DNA of 6,245 nucleotides. Origin: Desulfobacterales bacterium. Its GTDB lineage: Bacteria > Desulfobacterota > Desulfobacteria > Desulfobacterales > C00003060. Numbering within the stretch: the first letter of the stretch is position 1; each line of letters starts with the position of its first letter. Below the pieces are notes generated by a model. The model was not told the origin of the DNA and made no database searches. It was given only the letters and a program-made list of their open reading frames with translations. Of the stretch, positions 1 to 6,137 are shown piece by piece. Where the stretch lies: assembly GCA_030668505.1 (NCBI GenBank), contig DAOUTV010000112.1, positions 1 through 6,245 of the forward strand, given 5' to 3'. A program made the position numbers and the translations under genes.

Positions 1-47
1 CTCGCGGTAGCAGTCATGTAACTGTTCTCAAATATCTGAATAAGTGT

Positions 48-55
48 AAGGGAGG
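48..55 (+). promoter_or_regulatory. Ribosome binding site of ccmF
   Basis: AAGGGAGG is a near-perfect Shine-Dalgarno sequence. It lies 11 nt before the ATG at 67, slightly far but workable, and no other start codon is better placed. The rest of positions 1-66 shows no convincing promoter, so ccmF may be a downstream gene of an operon that begins outside the window. Confidence 0.7.
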
Positions 56-66
56 CTTAAAGAAGA

Positions 67-2349
67 ATGAAAAATCTCGGTCAATTAACAATGTGGTTGG
101 GATTGATTGCCATATGTATATCCTCTGTATGTTACATGGTCCTGAGTTCCAGAAAAGAGAGCGCTGCGGTCAGAAATGCAGCTCGCTTCAGTTTCGTTGG
201 CTTCACTGCCTCGATAACCATTGCCTCTATGCTGTTGATGCATTTCATACTCAACCATGAGTTTATTTATAGCTATGTGACGCAATACTCGTCCCGCGAT
301 CTCCCTCTACTGTATCTGATTAGCTCTTTCTGGGCAGGCCAGGAGGGCAGCTTCCTGCTTTGGGTATTGCTCGGCGCCTGGCTTGGTATCTTACTTATGT
401 ACAAGGCCGGGGACATGGAACCCCAGGTCATGTTCATTTACAACCTGAGCAACTTCTTCCTTATGATTCTGCTAATCAAGCAGAGTCCCTTTGGATTGCT
501 CAACTTTGCCCCGACCGACGGCAATGGACTAAACATGCTCTTGCAGGATCCCTGGATGGCCATCCATCCGCCTATAGTATTTCTGGGTTATGCTGCATTT
601 GCGATCCCCTTTGCCTATGCCATTGCTGGCTTGTGGCGGAGAGACTTTGATGAATGGATCAAGCCTGGCTTACCTTGGGCGCTATTTGCTTTTGTGAGCC
701 TGGGGGCCGGCATCATCATCGGTGGATATTGGTCGTACAAGGTTCTGGGCTGGGGAGGATACTGGGGCTGGGACCCGGTGGAAAATGCATCGCTGCTACC
801 GTGGCTGGCGGGGATGGCCCTGATGCATGGCATGATCGTGCAAAAAACGCGAAGCAAACTGCGCAAGACGAACTTCGTGCTGGCTGCCTTTTCCTTTATT
901 CTCGTCATTTATTGTACATTTCTTACCAGATCCGGGGTTCTGGCTGATTTCTCGGTTCATTCTTTTGCCGATTTGGGTGTCACTGGATGGTTGGTACTGT
1001 TCATGTTCGTTTTCCTGGCCATTTCTCTGTATTTCTTACTAACCCGGGCGAAGGAAATACCGGTATCCAAAAAGGAAGAAATCCCGAACCTTTTTTCCAG
1101 GGAATTTGGCTTTAAAGCCGCAATGACCATTCTTTGTCTTTCTACGGTCGTCACCGGCCTGGGTACATCTGCGCCTCTCATAACCAGAGTGCTTGAGAAA
1201 ACCTCAAAGGTTTCAACTGACTTTTACGTACACACGAATTTACCCCTGGCGATTCTTATGCTGGTGTTCTTGAGTTTTGTTCCCCTTATGGGCTGGGGGA
1301 AAAACAGTTTTTCAAAGCTTGCGCCCAAATTGATCTGGGCTTTGATCGGGGCAGTGGTGACAGGGACGGTCGTCCTGTTGAACGGGTATCCGGGCATAGG
1401 CGTGCTGCTTCTTTCGCTATTTGCAGGTGCTGCAGCAGCGATGAATCTTATGCTGGCCATAAGACTGGCCAGAAAAAGAATTACAATCTCCAGCGGTGCC
1501 ATTGCTCATTTGGGGGTCGGCCTGATGTTCGTCGGCATCGTTTCATCGTCTGTCTATGATCGATCAGAAAAGGTTTCAGTGGCGCAGGGTGCGGTCAAAA
1601 GCGCTCTAGGCTATGACATAAAATTTGTTGGTCCGAAAATATCAAAGGAGGGCAAGGGAGTACGCCTGCATCTTCCCTTGGATGTCAAAAGGGGAGACTC
1701 TCTATTCATTGCGTGGCCCGATATCCGTTCTGAACGCAGCCAGGATGGCCAAGTTAAACGTTTCGTCCAACCCCATATTCGGCGGGGACTCTTTTCAGAC
1801 TTATACATATCGCCTTTAGATTTCGACCCTGGTGACAAGAAAAGTGACTCAGAAAATCACCTGAATCTAAAAAAGGAACAAAAGGTCCAGTTTCGTGACT
1901 ACGAATTCACCTTCACGGGCTTTGATGTATCGGGTATGATGGGGAGGAAGGACGCCAAGAATATGAGCGTTGGAACCAATATCGTGGTTTCCTACAAGGG
2001 CGAAGAGTCCGTTGAATTAAAACCGGCCATAGGCAATGAACATAGTCCGTCAAGCCGGGTCAAACTGCCTGGGCCGTATGAGGCTTACGTGACCCTTATA
2101 AGCATAGACGCAGGCGCGAAAACCATACACATAGATTACCAAGGCCCCCCATCTGCGGAAGGAAAGGGTAACGAAAAGAGTTCCCCTGCCGTCATTGTGG
2201 AGGTCAGTATTAAACCCGGCATGACCCTCCTGTGGTTGGGGACCTTCTTGATTCTTCTTGGGGGCAGCGTTGGCGTTGTTCGCCGCTATCGAGATGCGGC
2301 TTCGTCAGGATATAGACGGGTGCCGCCTGGGAACAATGCCGGAGGATAG
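67..2349 (+). CDS. ccmF: Cytochrome c-type biogenesis protein CcmF (haem lyase subunit)
   Basis: CcmF is the core of the System I haem lyase. In the inner membrane it takes haem from holo-CcmE and, with CcmH/CcmI, attaches it to the CXXCH motif of apocytochromes c on the periplasmic side. The 760-residue protein has about 15 hydrophobic segments. The WWD haem-binding motif is at about 227-247 (GWGGYWGWDPVENASLLPW). Four histidines fit the known haem ligands of E. coli CcmF (H173, H261, H303, H491): H167 (AIHPP), H254 (LMHG), H298 (SVHSF) and H481 (IAHLG). Residues about 497-718 form a hydrophilic periplasmic domain, followed by a last membrane segment (about 719-737) and a short tail. The family is usually near 650 residues; the extra length lies mainly in this periplasmic domain. 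The ATG follows a strong ribosome binding site. The next gene lies 336 bp away beyond a repeat element, so ccmF is probably the last gene of its operon; ccmE and ccmH are not visible here. Confidence 0.96.
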   Translation: MKNLGQLTMWLGLIAICISSVCYMVLSSRKESAAVRNAARFSFVGFTASITIASMLLMHFILNHEFIYSYVTQYSSRDLPLLYLISSFWAGQEGSFLLWVLLGAWLGILLMYKAGDMEPQVMFIYNLSNFFLMILLIKQSPFGLLNFAPTDGNGLNMLLQDPWMAIHPPIVFLGYAAFAIPFAYAIAGLWRRDFDEWIKPGLPWALFAFVSLGAGIIIGGYWSYKVLGWGGYWGWDPVENASLLPWLAGMALMHGMIVQKTRSKLRKTNFVLAAFSFILVIYCTFLTRSGVLADFSVHSFADLGVTGWLVLFMFVFLAISLYFLLTRAKEIPVSKKEEIPNLFSREFGFKAAMTILCLSTVVTGLGTSAPLITRVLEKTSKVSTDFYVHTNLPLAILMLVFLSFVPLMGWGKNSFSKLAPKLIWALIGAVVTGTVVLLNGYPGIGVLLLSLFAGAAAAMNLMLAIRLARKRITISSGAIAHLGVGLMFVGIVSSSVYDRSEKVSVAQGAVKSALGYDIKFVGPKISKEGKGVRLHLPLDVKRGDSLFIAWPDIRSERSQDGQVKRFVQPHIRRGLFSDLYISPLDFDPGDKKSDSENHLNLKKEQKVQFRDYEFTFTGFDVSGMMGRKDAKNMSVGTNIVVSYKGEESVELKPAIGNEHSPSSRVKLPGPYEAYVTLISIDAGAKTIHIDYQGPPSAEGKGNEKSSPAVIVEVSIKPGMTLLWLGTFLILLGGSVGVVRRYRDAASSGYRRVPPGNNAGG

Positions 2350-2350
2350 A

Positions 2351-2370
2351 CTATATCTTGCAAGCTATAG
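2351..2370. repeat. Imperfect 20-bp palindrome after the ccmF stop
   Basis: The two halves mirror each other at 18 of 20 positions, with a perfect CTTGCAAG centre. It begins one base after the ccmF stop codon. It could form a weak mRNA 3' structure or be a protein site. No T-tract follows, so it is not called a terminator. Confidence 0.35.
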
Positions 2371-2396
2371 CAAAGACAAAAAACGGATTACTCCCT

Positions 2397-2416
2397 GTGA
2401 TAAATTTGTTTATCAC
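2397..2416. repeat. Perfect AT-rich inverted repeat (8-bp stem, 4-nt loop)
   Basis: GTGATAAA (2397-2404) is the exact reverse complement of TTTATCAC (2409-2416), with the loop TTTG between them. The stem is AT-rich and no T-tract follows, so an operator for a dimeric regulator is at least as likely as an RNA stem. It ends exactly where the left terminal repeat of the MITE-like element begins. The half-site spacing of 12 nt between TGTGA and TCAC does not fit CRP, which uses 6. Confidence 0.55.
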
Positions 2417-2488
2417 CATTATCCCTACAACGACACTTAACGTTGACACCAAATTCTGGATTCTGTCATGCCGGACTTGAGGAGCCTG

Positions 2489-2508
2489 CCCCGCACTGCG
2501 ATGCGGGG
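2489..2508. repeat. GC-rich hairpin inside the MITE-like element
   Basis: CCCCGCA (2489-2495) pairs with TGCGGGG (2502-2508) around a 6-nt loop. The stem is followed by GCATCCAGAAG rather than T residues, so it does not look like a terminator on the + strand. Confidence 0.6.
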
Positions 2509-2571
2509 GCATCCAGAAGTCGAGCTATGACCATGAACTAAAATAGCCATATTCCAGATCGTTCTGACTGG

Positions 2572-2591
2572 ATTCCGGCTTTCGCCGGAAT
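2572..2591. repeat. Hairpin ATTCCGGC/GCCGGAAT inside the MITE-like element
   Basis: An 8-bp perfect stem (2572-2579 with 2584-2591) encloses a TTTC loop. With its flanks (CTGGATTCC and GGAATGACG) it matches a very common bacterial extragenic palindrome type. It is a structural repeat and there is no sign that it is a gene-specific regulatory site. Confidence 0.65.
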
Positions 2592-2672
2592 GACGGAGTG
2601 GTAAACGTCGTTGTAGGGTTAATAATGGAAAATAAAAGATTCATGAAACACCTGAAAGCATCAGTCGAAATG

Positions 2673-2678
2673 AAAGGA
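2673..2678 (+). promoter_or_regulatory. Ribosome binding site of the PhnD-like gene
   Basis: AAAGGA lies 7 nt before the ATG at 2686 and 10 nt before the second ATG at 2689, so either of the two adjacent methionines could be used. The first has the better spacing. Confidence 0.6.
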
Positions 2679-2685
2679 TCCGTAT

Positions 2686-3570
2686 ATGATGATCAAAGGG
2701 TTGAGTAAGTGGTCAATAACAGGTGCACTTTTCATGTGTTTGTTGGTTGCTGCAAGCTATGCTGAGGAGGCAAAAAAGCGTATTACGATAGCTTTGTTTC
2801 CTTGTACCGACGTGGTAATGAGCCTTAAGAAGTTCCACCCGTTGGTCACATATCTAAAACAAGAGACCGGATTTGACATAGAGTTTATGGTCTCAAAGGA
2901 TTCGGCAAAATTTGAAAGGGCGATTAAAAACGGAGACATACACTTTGCTTTCCAGGACCCCAATATCTATGTAAAATTAGCCGATTTGTATGACAAAAAT
3001 ACCCTTGTTAGCGCTCTAACCGGCAAGGGGTCAACCTCCCAGTCCGGCGTGATTATTACCAGGAAAGACAGCGGTATAAACAAAGTGGAGGATTTAAGAG
3101 GAAAGACCGTAATGTTTGGGCCCAAGCTTTCGGTTGCCAGATGGGTGGCGGCAAAAATGCTGTTTGAAGAAAGCGGCATAAACATCGATAAAGATCTACA
3201 GGCCTATTCAAATGGGGGGTGTTGCGAAGATGTAGCCTTTAATATCTATCTTAAGGCAGTTGATGCAGGGGTGGTATGCGACCATTTTCTTGGGGAACAT
3301 TCAAAAAAGCAGAAGGAGCTTGGCATGGATACTAAGCAGATTGTTGTCGTTTGCAAAACCAGATCAGTCCCAACGAGGGTGTTTGCTGCCCGCCAAGGGG
3401 TAAGTGACGACATTGTTACCAGGGTAAATCAAGCATTACTCAGACTCGACAAAAACAAGCCGGCACATGCAAAGATACTGCACCGTGCTGAGTTAGGCGG
3501 ATTTCAGAGGTCAAAGGATGGAGATTATGACGGCATAAGAATGCTGATGGGCGTAAAAACGACAGAGTAA
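2686..3570 (+). CDS. Secreted PhnD-like (PF12974-type) periplasmic binding protein, cysteine-rich
   Basis: The 294-residue protein begins with a Sec signal peptide: basic residues at 4-8, a hydrophobic core at about 11-24 and likely cleavage after SYA (A26). There is no lipobox, so it should be soluble in the periplasm. The mature chain has the fold pattern of the phosphonate/phosphite-binding PhnD family: an ITIALFP first strand (33-39), HFAFQDPNIYVKLAD (86-100), the hinge-type VEDLRGKTVMFGP (134-146) and a final helical part. Where family members usually carry a Ser/Thr-rich oxyanion loop after the FG, this one reads GPKLSVAR (145-152). The usual His-containing segment reads NGGCCEDV (176-183). 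The mature cysteines are C40, C179, C180, C198 and C223. No permease or ATPase gene adjoins it. The next gene is a histidine kinase about 150 bp downstream, which favours a sensing role over transport. The ligand is unknown; phosphonate is unlikely. Family assignment is fairly sure, function is inferred. Confidence 0.85.
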   Translation: MMIKGLSKWSITGALFMCLLVAASYAEEAKKRITIALFPCTDVVMSLKKFHPLVTYLKQETGFDIEFMVSKDSAKFERAIKNGDIHFAFQDPNIYVKLADLYDKNTLVSALTGKGSTSQSGVIITRKDSGINKVEDLRGKTVMFGPKLSVARWVAAKMLFEESGINIDKDLQAYSNGGCCEDVAFNIYLKAVDAGVVCDHFLGEHSKKQKELGMDTKQIVVVCKTRSVPTRVFAARQGVSDDIVTRVNQALLRLDKNKPAHAKILHRAELGGFQRSKDGDYDGIRMLMGVKTTE

Positions 3571-3583
3571 AAGAACCGTGTCG

Positions 3584-3700
3584 AAAAAGTTCCACCTGTG
3601 CGGTTAGTACATTCATGATGTTGGCAATACAACTGAAACCCCCCTTTTGCAAAGGGGGGCTTAGGGGATTTTTCAGGTAACTGCACAGGTCCAAAAAGTT
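3584..3700. mobile_element. Small inverted-repeat element with flanking 8-nt direct repeats
   Basis: ACCTGTGCGGTTA (3594-3606) matches the reverse complement of 3678-3690 at 12 of 13 bases. Just outside these arms, AAAAAGTT occurs in the same orientation at 3584-3591 and 3693-3700, as a target-site duplication would. The central part holds a strong C/G hairpin. The unit is about 100 bp, non-coding, and fills nearly the whole gap between the binding-protein gene and the kinase gene. It fits a non-autonomous insertion or an extragenic palindrome. A-rich direct repeats of 8 nt could also arise by chance. Confidence 0.55.
3639..3659. repeat. C/G hairpin (9-bp stem, 3-nt loop)
   Basis: CCCCCCTTT (3639-3647) pairs perfectly with AAAGGGGGG (3651-3659) around the loop TGC. 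A further AGGGGATTTTT follows at 3663-3673. This matches the type of CCCCCTTTTGCAAAGGGGG repeat found scattered through genomes of Desulfobacterota and some other phyla. The stem is strong enough to stop or slow RNA polymerase, and five T residues come 9 nt after it (3669-3673), but the T-run is not directly adjacent. A terminator role between the binding-protein gene and the kinase gene is possible but unproven. Confidence 0.6.
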
Positions 3701-3704
3701 ATAA

Positions 3705-3711
3705 AAAAGGG
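3705..3711 (+). promoter_or_regulatory. Ribosome binding site that fixes the kinase start
   Basis: AAAAGGG ends 6 nt before the ATG at 3718. The in-frame TTG at 3712 would directly abut this site with no spacer, so the ATG is the better start. Confidence 0.65.
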
Positions 3712-3717
3712 TTGCGC

Positions 3718-5265
3718 ATGAAACTCTTCCGCCAATGGACAGGATTTAGGTTAAGGGCTAAGTTAACATTGTTGATCGAAAGCCTAGTGGTACTTATTGT
3801 ACTGGTTACGGGAATCATCACAACAATGCGCGAAAAAGAAGCCTTGGAAAGCGAGCTTCACAAGAGGGGGCTTGCCTTAGCTGCCGACTTAGCCAGGTTT
3901 ACGGCCAGGCCCTTATTAAGACAAGATTTGGCCACTCTCCGCCGATTTGTTAACCACTCCATGGAACAAGATTACGTTCGTTATGTTATCATATTAGATC
4001 CTCACGGCAAGGTGGTTATGCACAGCGACCTATCTGAGGTTGGTAAGACCTATAGGGATAGTTTGAGTATTGCTGCCGTGAACTCTAAGGCGCCTGGTTG
4101 TTCCCATACATCTCTATCAGAGAAAGAAGAATCGCTTTTTGATATATTTGCTCCCATCCAGGTTTCAGACGTCAGGTTAGGAACGGCTAGGTTAGGATAC
4201 TCCTATCTGGCCGTTGAAAAGGTAATTGCTGAGGCTCGACACCAGATTTTCATTATAGGCATAGTGACCACAATAATAGGAGGAGTGGTTGCCTATCTCT
4301 TGGCTAGTTTTATTTCTTCCCCGATTAGACGAATAACCGATGCAACAGAGAAAGTGGCCAACGGCGATCTAAATACTCCGCTTACAATCAAAAGAAATGA
4401 TGAGATAGGCACTTTAGCCGCCTCTTTCAACAAAATGGCCCAGGACCTGGGAAGACACCGCAAGCATCTTGAGGAGTTGGTGGAAGGACGTACAGCCGAA
4501 CTGGAAACCGCCAATGAACAACTCCGACAGGAAATCGCCGAGCGCAAGAGGTCGGAGGAGGAATTAAAGCAATCGCGCGAACGGTTACGTGACCTTGCCT
4601 CGCATTTGCAATCCATAAGGGAGAAAGAGAGGGGCCGAATTGCACGGGAGATTCACGACGAGTTGGGACAGGCACTAACGGCCTTGAAAATGGACACACA
4701 CTGGGTAGGTCAAAGATTATCCAAGGATCAACAACTCCTGCTTGAGAAGGCAAATTCAATGTCAAAGCTCATTGATACAACCGTTCAATCCGTGCAAAGG
4801 ATTTCTTCAGATTTAAGACCTGGGCTGCTTGATGATTTGGGTCTATCAGCCGCAATTGAGTGGCAGGCAAACGAATTCCGAAACCGGACAAATATACAGT
4901 GTAAAATAATATCGGATCCTGAAGATATTATTTTAGATAGAGATAGTTCTACAGCGATCTTCAGAATCTTTCAGGAAACGCTGACAAACATTGCCCGCCA
5001 TGCAAATGCAACAAGAGTTGAAGTTACGCTTAAGCAGAAATCAGCTACAGTTGAGCTGACTGTTCATGATAACGGCAGAGGTATTACAGAAAATGAAATC
5101 TCAGATCCAGGATCATTTGGCTTAATAGGAATGCGCGAACGCGTGTATTCTTTCCGGGGTGATTTGACAATCACGGGCACGCCAGATAAAGGTACCAGTG
5201 TAAGAGTTACCATTCCGCTCGACAAAAAGGGGAACCACGGTGATAAGGATACTCATCGCAGATGA
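3718..5265 (+). CDS. Membrane sensor histidine kinase, NarX/DegS-type (HisKA_3)
   Basis: Started at the ATG, the product has 515 residues; an upstream TTG (3712) would add two but leaves no ribosome-site spacing. Order of parts: membrane segment at about 16-36; periplasmic sensor at about 37-175, of a Cache/PAS-like appearance (YVRYVIILDPHGKVVMHSD near 86-104); second membrane segment at about 176-198; HAMP at about 199-251 (ending NDEIGTLAASFNKMAQDL); coiled coil at about 252-300; HisKA_3 with AREIHDELGQ and phosphoacceptor H313; HATPase_c with N-box N424 (TLTNIARHA), G1 box DNGRG (451-455) and G2 GLIGMRER (468-475). All catalytic elements are intact. It should sense a periplasmic signal and phosphorylate the regulator encoded next, whose start lies inside this gene. 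The periplasmic part has a single cysteine (C128, in APGCSH). The PhnD-like protein encoded just upstream is a candidate signal partner. Family is certain; the stimulus is unknown. Confidence 0.93.
   Translation: MKLFRQWTGFRLRAKLTLLIESLVVLIVLVTGIITTMREKEALESELHKRGLALAADLARFTARPLLRQDLATLRRFVNHSMEQDYVRYVIILDPHGKVVMHSDLSEVGKTYRDSLSIAAVNSKAPGCSHTSLSEKEESLFDIFAPIQVSDVRLGTARLGYSYLAVEKVIAEARHQIFIIGIVTTIIGGVVAYLLASFISSPIRRITDATEKVANGDLNTPLTIKRNDEIGTLAASFNKMAQDLGRHRKHLEELVEGRTAELETANEQLRQEIAERKRSEEELKQSRERLRDLASHLQSIREKERGRIAREIHDELGQALTALKMDTHWVGQRLSKDQQLLLEKANSMSKLIDTTVQSVQRISSDLRPGLLDDLGLSAAIEWQANEFRNRTNIQCKIISDPEDIILDRDSSTAIFRIFQETLTNIARHANATRVEVTLKQKSATVELTVHDNGRGITENEISDPGSFGLIGMRERVYSFRGDLTITGTPDKGTSVRVTIPLDKKGNHGDKDTHRR
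5227..5232 (+). promoter_or_regulatory. Ribosome binding site of the response regulator, inside the kinase gene
   Basis: AAGGGG lies 7 nt before the GTG at 5240 and supports this unusual start, which yields the complete receiver N-terminus (IRILIADDH). Because it sits within the kinase reading frame, translation of the two genes is probably coupled. Confidence 0.7.
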
Positions 5266-5872
5266 TCACGCCATAGTTCGTGAAGGACTCAAGCAGATTC
5301 TGGCAGAGACTTCCGATATGGCTGTGGCTGGTGAAGCGGCCAATGGTCAGGAAGTATTAGAGCAAGTCTCGAAAAATGATTGGGATTTGCTCTTATTAGA
5401 CATTGCCATGCCAGGTAGAGGTGGAATGGATATTCTAAAACAGCTAAGGAGTGAAAGACCCGAACTCCCCGTTCTGATGTTAAGTATGTATCCTGAAGAA
5501 CAATATGCAGTCCGAGCTTTAAAGGCGGGTGCATCCGGCTATTTGACAAAAGAAAGCGCACCGGAGGAATTAATAGCCGCAATACGAAAGGTGTCGCAGG
5601 GAGGGAAGTATGTCAGCTCTTCGCTCGCTGAGAAGTTGGCTGTCTATTTGGAAACAGATACTGAAAAACCTGTTCATGAATTGCTTTCTGATCGTGAATA
5701 TCAAGTGATGCTTATGATTGCCTCTGGGAAAACGGTGAACCAAATTGCAGACGAACTGTCACTCAGTGTAAAAACCATTAGCACTTATCGGGCACGTACT
5801 CTTAGAAAGATGGAAATGAAGAACAATGCCGAAATTACATATTATGCCATAAAAAACGCATTGGTGGACTAA
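5240..5872 (+). CDS. NarL/FixJ-family response regulator (receiver + LuxR-type HTH)
   Basis: The 210-residue protein has a receiver domain (about 2-118) with the acidic pair D8-D9, phosphoacceptor D54 (LLLDIAMPG), switch residue S82 and K104 (YLTKE). A linker follows, then a LuxR/GerE-type helix-turn-helix (about 147-205: LSDREYQVMLMIASGKTVNQIA, then LSLSVKTISTYRARTLRKM). It is a DNA-binding transcription factor expected to dimerise after phosphorylation by the upstream kinase. Translation starts at GTG; no internal start would keep the first receiver strand. The gene overlaps the kinase gene by 26 bp in another frame, which makes them a tightly coupled pair. All receiver residues needed for phosphorylation are present. 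Targets cannot be told from this window; the neighbouring binding-protein gene is a reasonable candidate for autoregulation, but no binding site was recognised. Confidence 0.95.
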   Translation: MIRILIADDHAIVREGLKQILAETSDMAVAGEAANGQEVLEQVSKNDWDLLLLDIAMPGRGGMDILKQLRSERPELPVLMLSMYPEEQYAVRALKAGASGYLTKESAPEELIAAIRKVSQGGKYVSSSLAEKLAVYLETDTEKPVHELLSDREYQVMLMIASGKTVNQIADELSLSVKTISTYRARTLRKMEMKNNAEITYYAIKNALVD

Positions 5873-6042
5873 GGGCTCGCACAAAAATAACTTACCATTT
5901 TCGCATCTCAGCCCGCCAGAAAGACGGCGGATCTACGACTTCAGGCCATCTTAGACCAATACTCATTCCCTGGCCGGCCCCCTTCGGTCTGAGCTCAGGG
6001 TCGAAGACAGACCCCTGGCCCAGACCTGGCTTATAGGCTCAA

Positions 6043-6095
6043 TCGGCTGATCCGAGCATGCAGCACCCCGTACACCTTGTCGGCTGATTCGAGCA
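6043..6095. repeat. 16-nt tandem-spaced direct repeat, 37-bp period
   Basis: TCGGCTGATCCGAGCA (6043-6058) recurs as TCGGCTGATTCGAGCA (6080-6095), 15 of 16 bases identical, 37 bp apart. The intervening 21 bp are unrelated. Only two copies are seen, so this is not a CRISPR array. TATAGGCT also occurs on both sides (6032-6039 and 6119-6126), which suggests an older duplicated unit. Confidence 0.55.
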
Positions 6096-6137
6096 CGTCG
6101 CGCCAGGGCAGGCTGGTCTATAGGCTTTAGTGAGCTA

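Larger units (their letters stand above)
2416..2628. mobile_element. MITE-like palindromic element with terminal inverted repeats
   Basis: The left end (2416-2434, CCATTATCCCTACAACGAC) matches the reverse complement of the right end (2607-2628) at all 19 bases, apart from 3 extra bases in the right copy. Inside are two hairpins: 2489-2508 (CCCCGCA paired with TGCGGGG) and 2572-2591 (ATTCCGGC paired with GCCGGAAT). The motif around TGGATTCCGGC...GCCGGAATGACG resembles palindromic repeats that occur in many copies in proteobacterial genomes. The element has no open reading frame of note, so any movement would depend on a transposase elsewhere. No clear target-site duplication flanks it. The name MITE-like rests on structure alone. 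Confidence 0.7.
2350..2685. other. Intergenic region between ccmF and the binding-protein gene
   Basis: No credible gene is seen in this 336-bp stretch. It contains an imperfect palindrome just after the ccmF stop, a perfect AT-rich palindrome (2397-2416), a MITE-like element (2416-2628) and a short leader with the ribosome binding site of the next gene. No run of T follows any of the hairpins on the + strand, so no classical intrinsic terminator for ccmF can be named. Confidence 0.75.

Noticed and set aside
1..21. Possible C-terminal end of an upstream gene (frame ending LAVAVM then TAA)
   Set aside because: Seven codons are too few to identify and they do not resemble the end of CcmE. A second frame is also open, so no call was made.
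2395..2418. CRP/FNR-type binding site at the GTGATAAA...TTTATCAC palindrome
   Set aside because: The spacing between TGTGA and TCAC is 12 nt rather than 6, and the FNR consensus TTGAT-N4-ATCAA is not met.
2443..2469. Promoter with a perfect TTGACA -35 box
   Set aside because: The best -10 candidate is TGTCAT with a 15-nt spacer, which is weak, and the start would be over 200 nt from the next gene.
2643..2708. 21-codon open frame (starts MKHLKASVEM) overlapping the start of the PhnD-like gene
   Set aside because: It has no good ribosome binding site and no recognisable leader-peptide pattern. Its overlap with the signal-peptide region is most simply chance.
4427..4765. Long minus-strand open frames opposite the kinase gene and the other genes
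   Set aside because: They are antisense shadows with low-complexity Ser/Pro/Arg-rich translations, no ribosome sites and no recognisable domains, lying opposite clearly coding frames.
6043..6095. CRISPR-like repeat
   Set aside because: There are only two 16-nt copies with a 21-nt gap, with no third unit and no cas genes.
6031..6117. Minus-strand open stretch of 28 codons that reads like protein (SLPWRDVLESADKVYGVLHA)
   Set aside because: It has a stop directly upstream in frame, no convincing start or ribosome site, and it covers the 37-bp-spaced DNA repeat, which it reads in two different frames. It could be the end of a decayed gene but cannot be supported.
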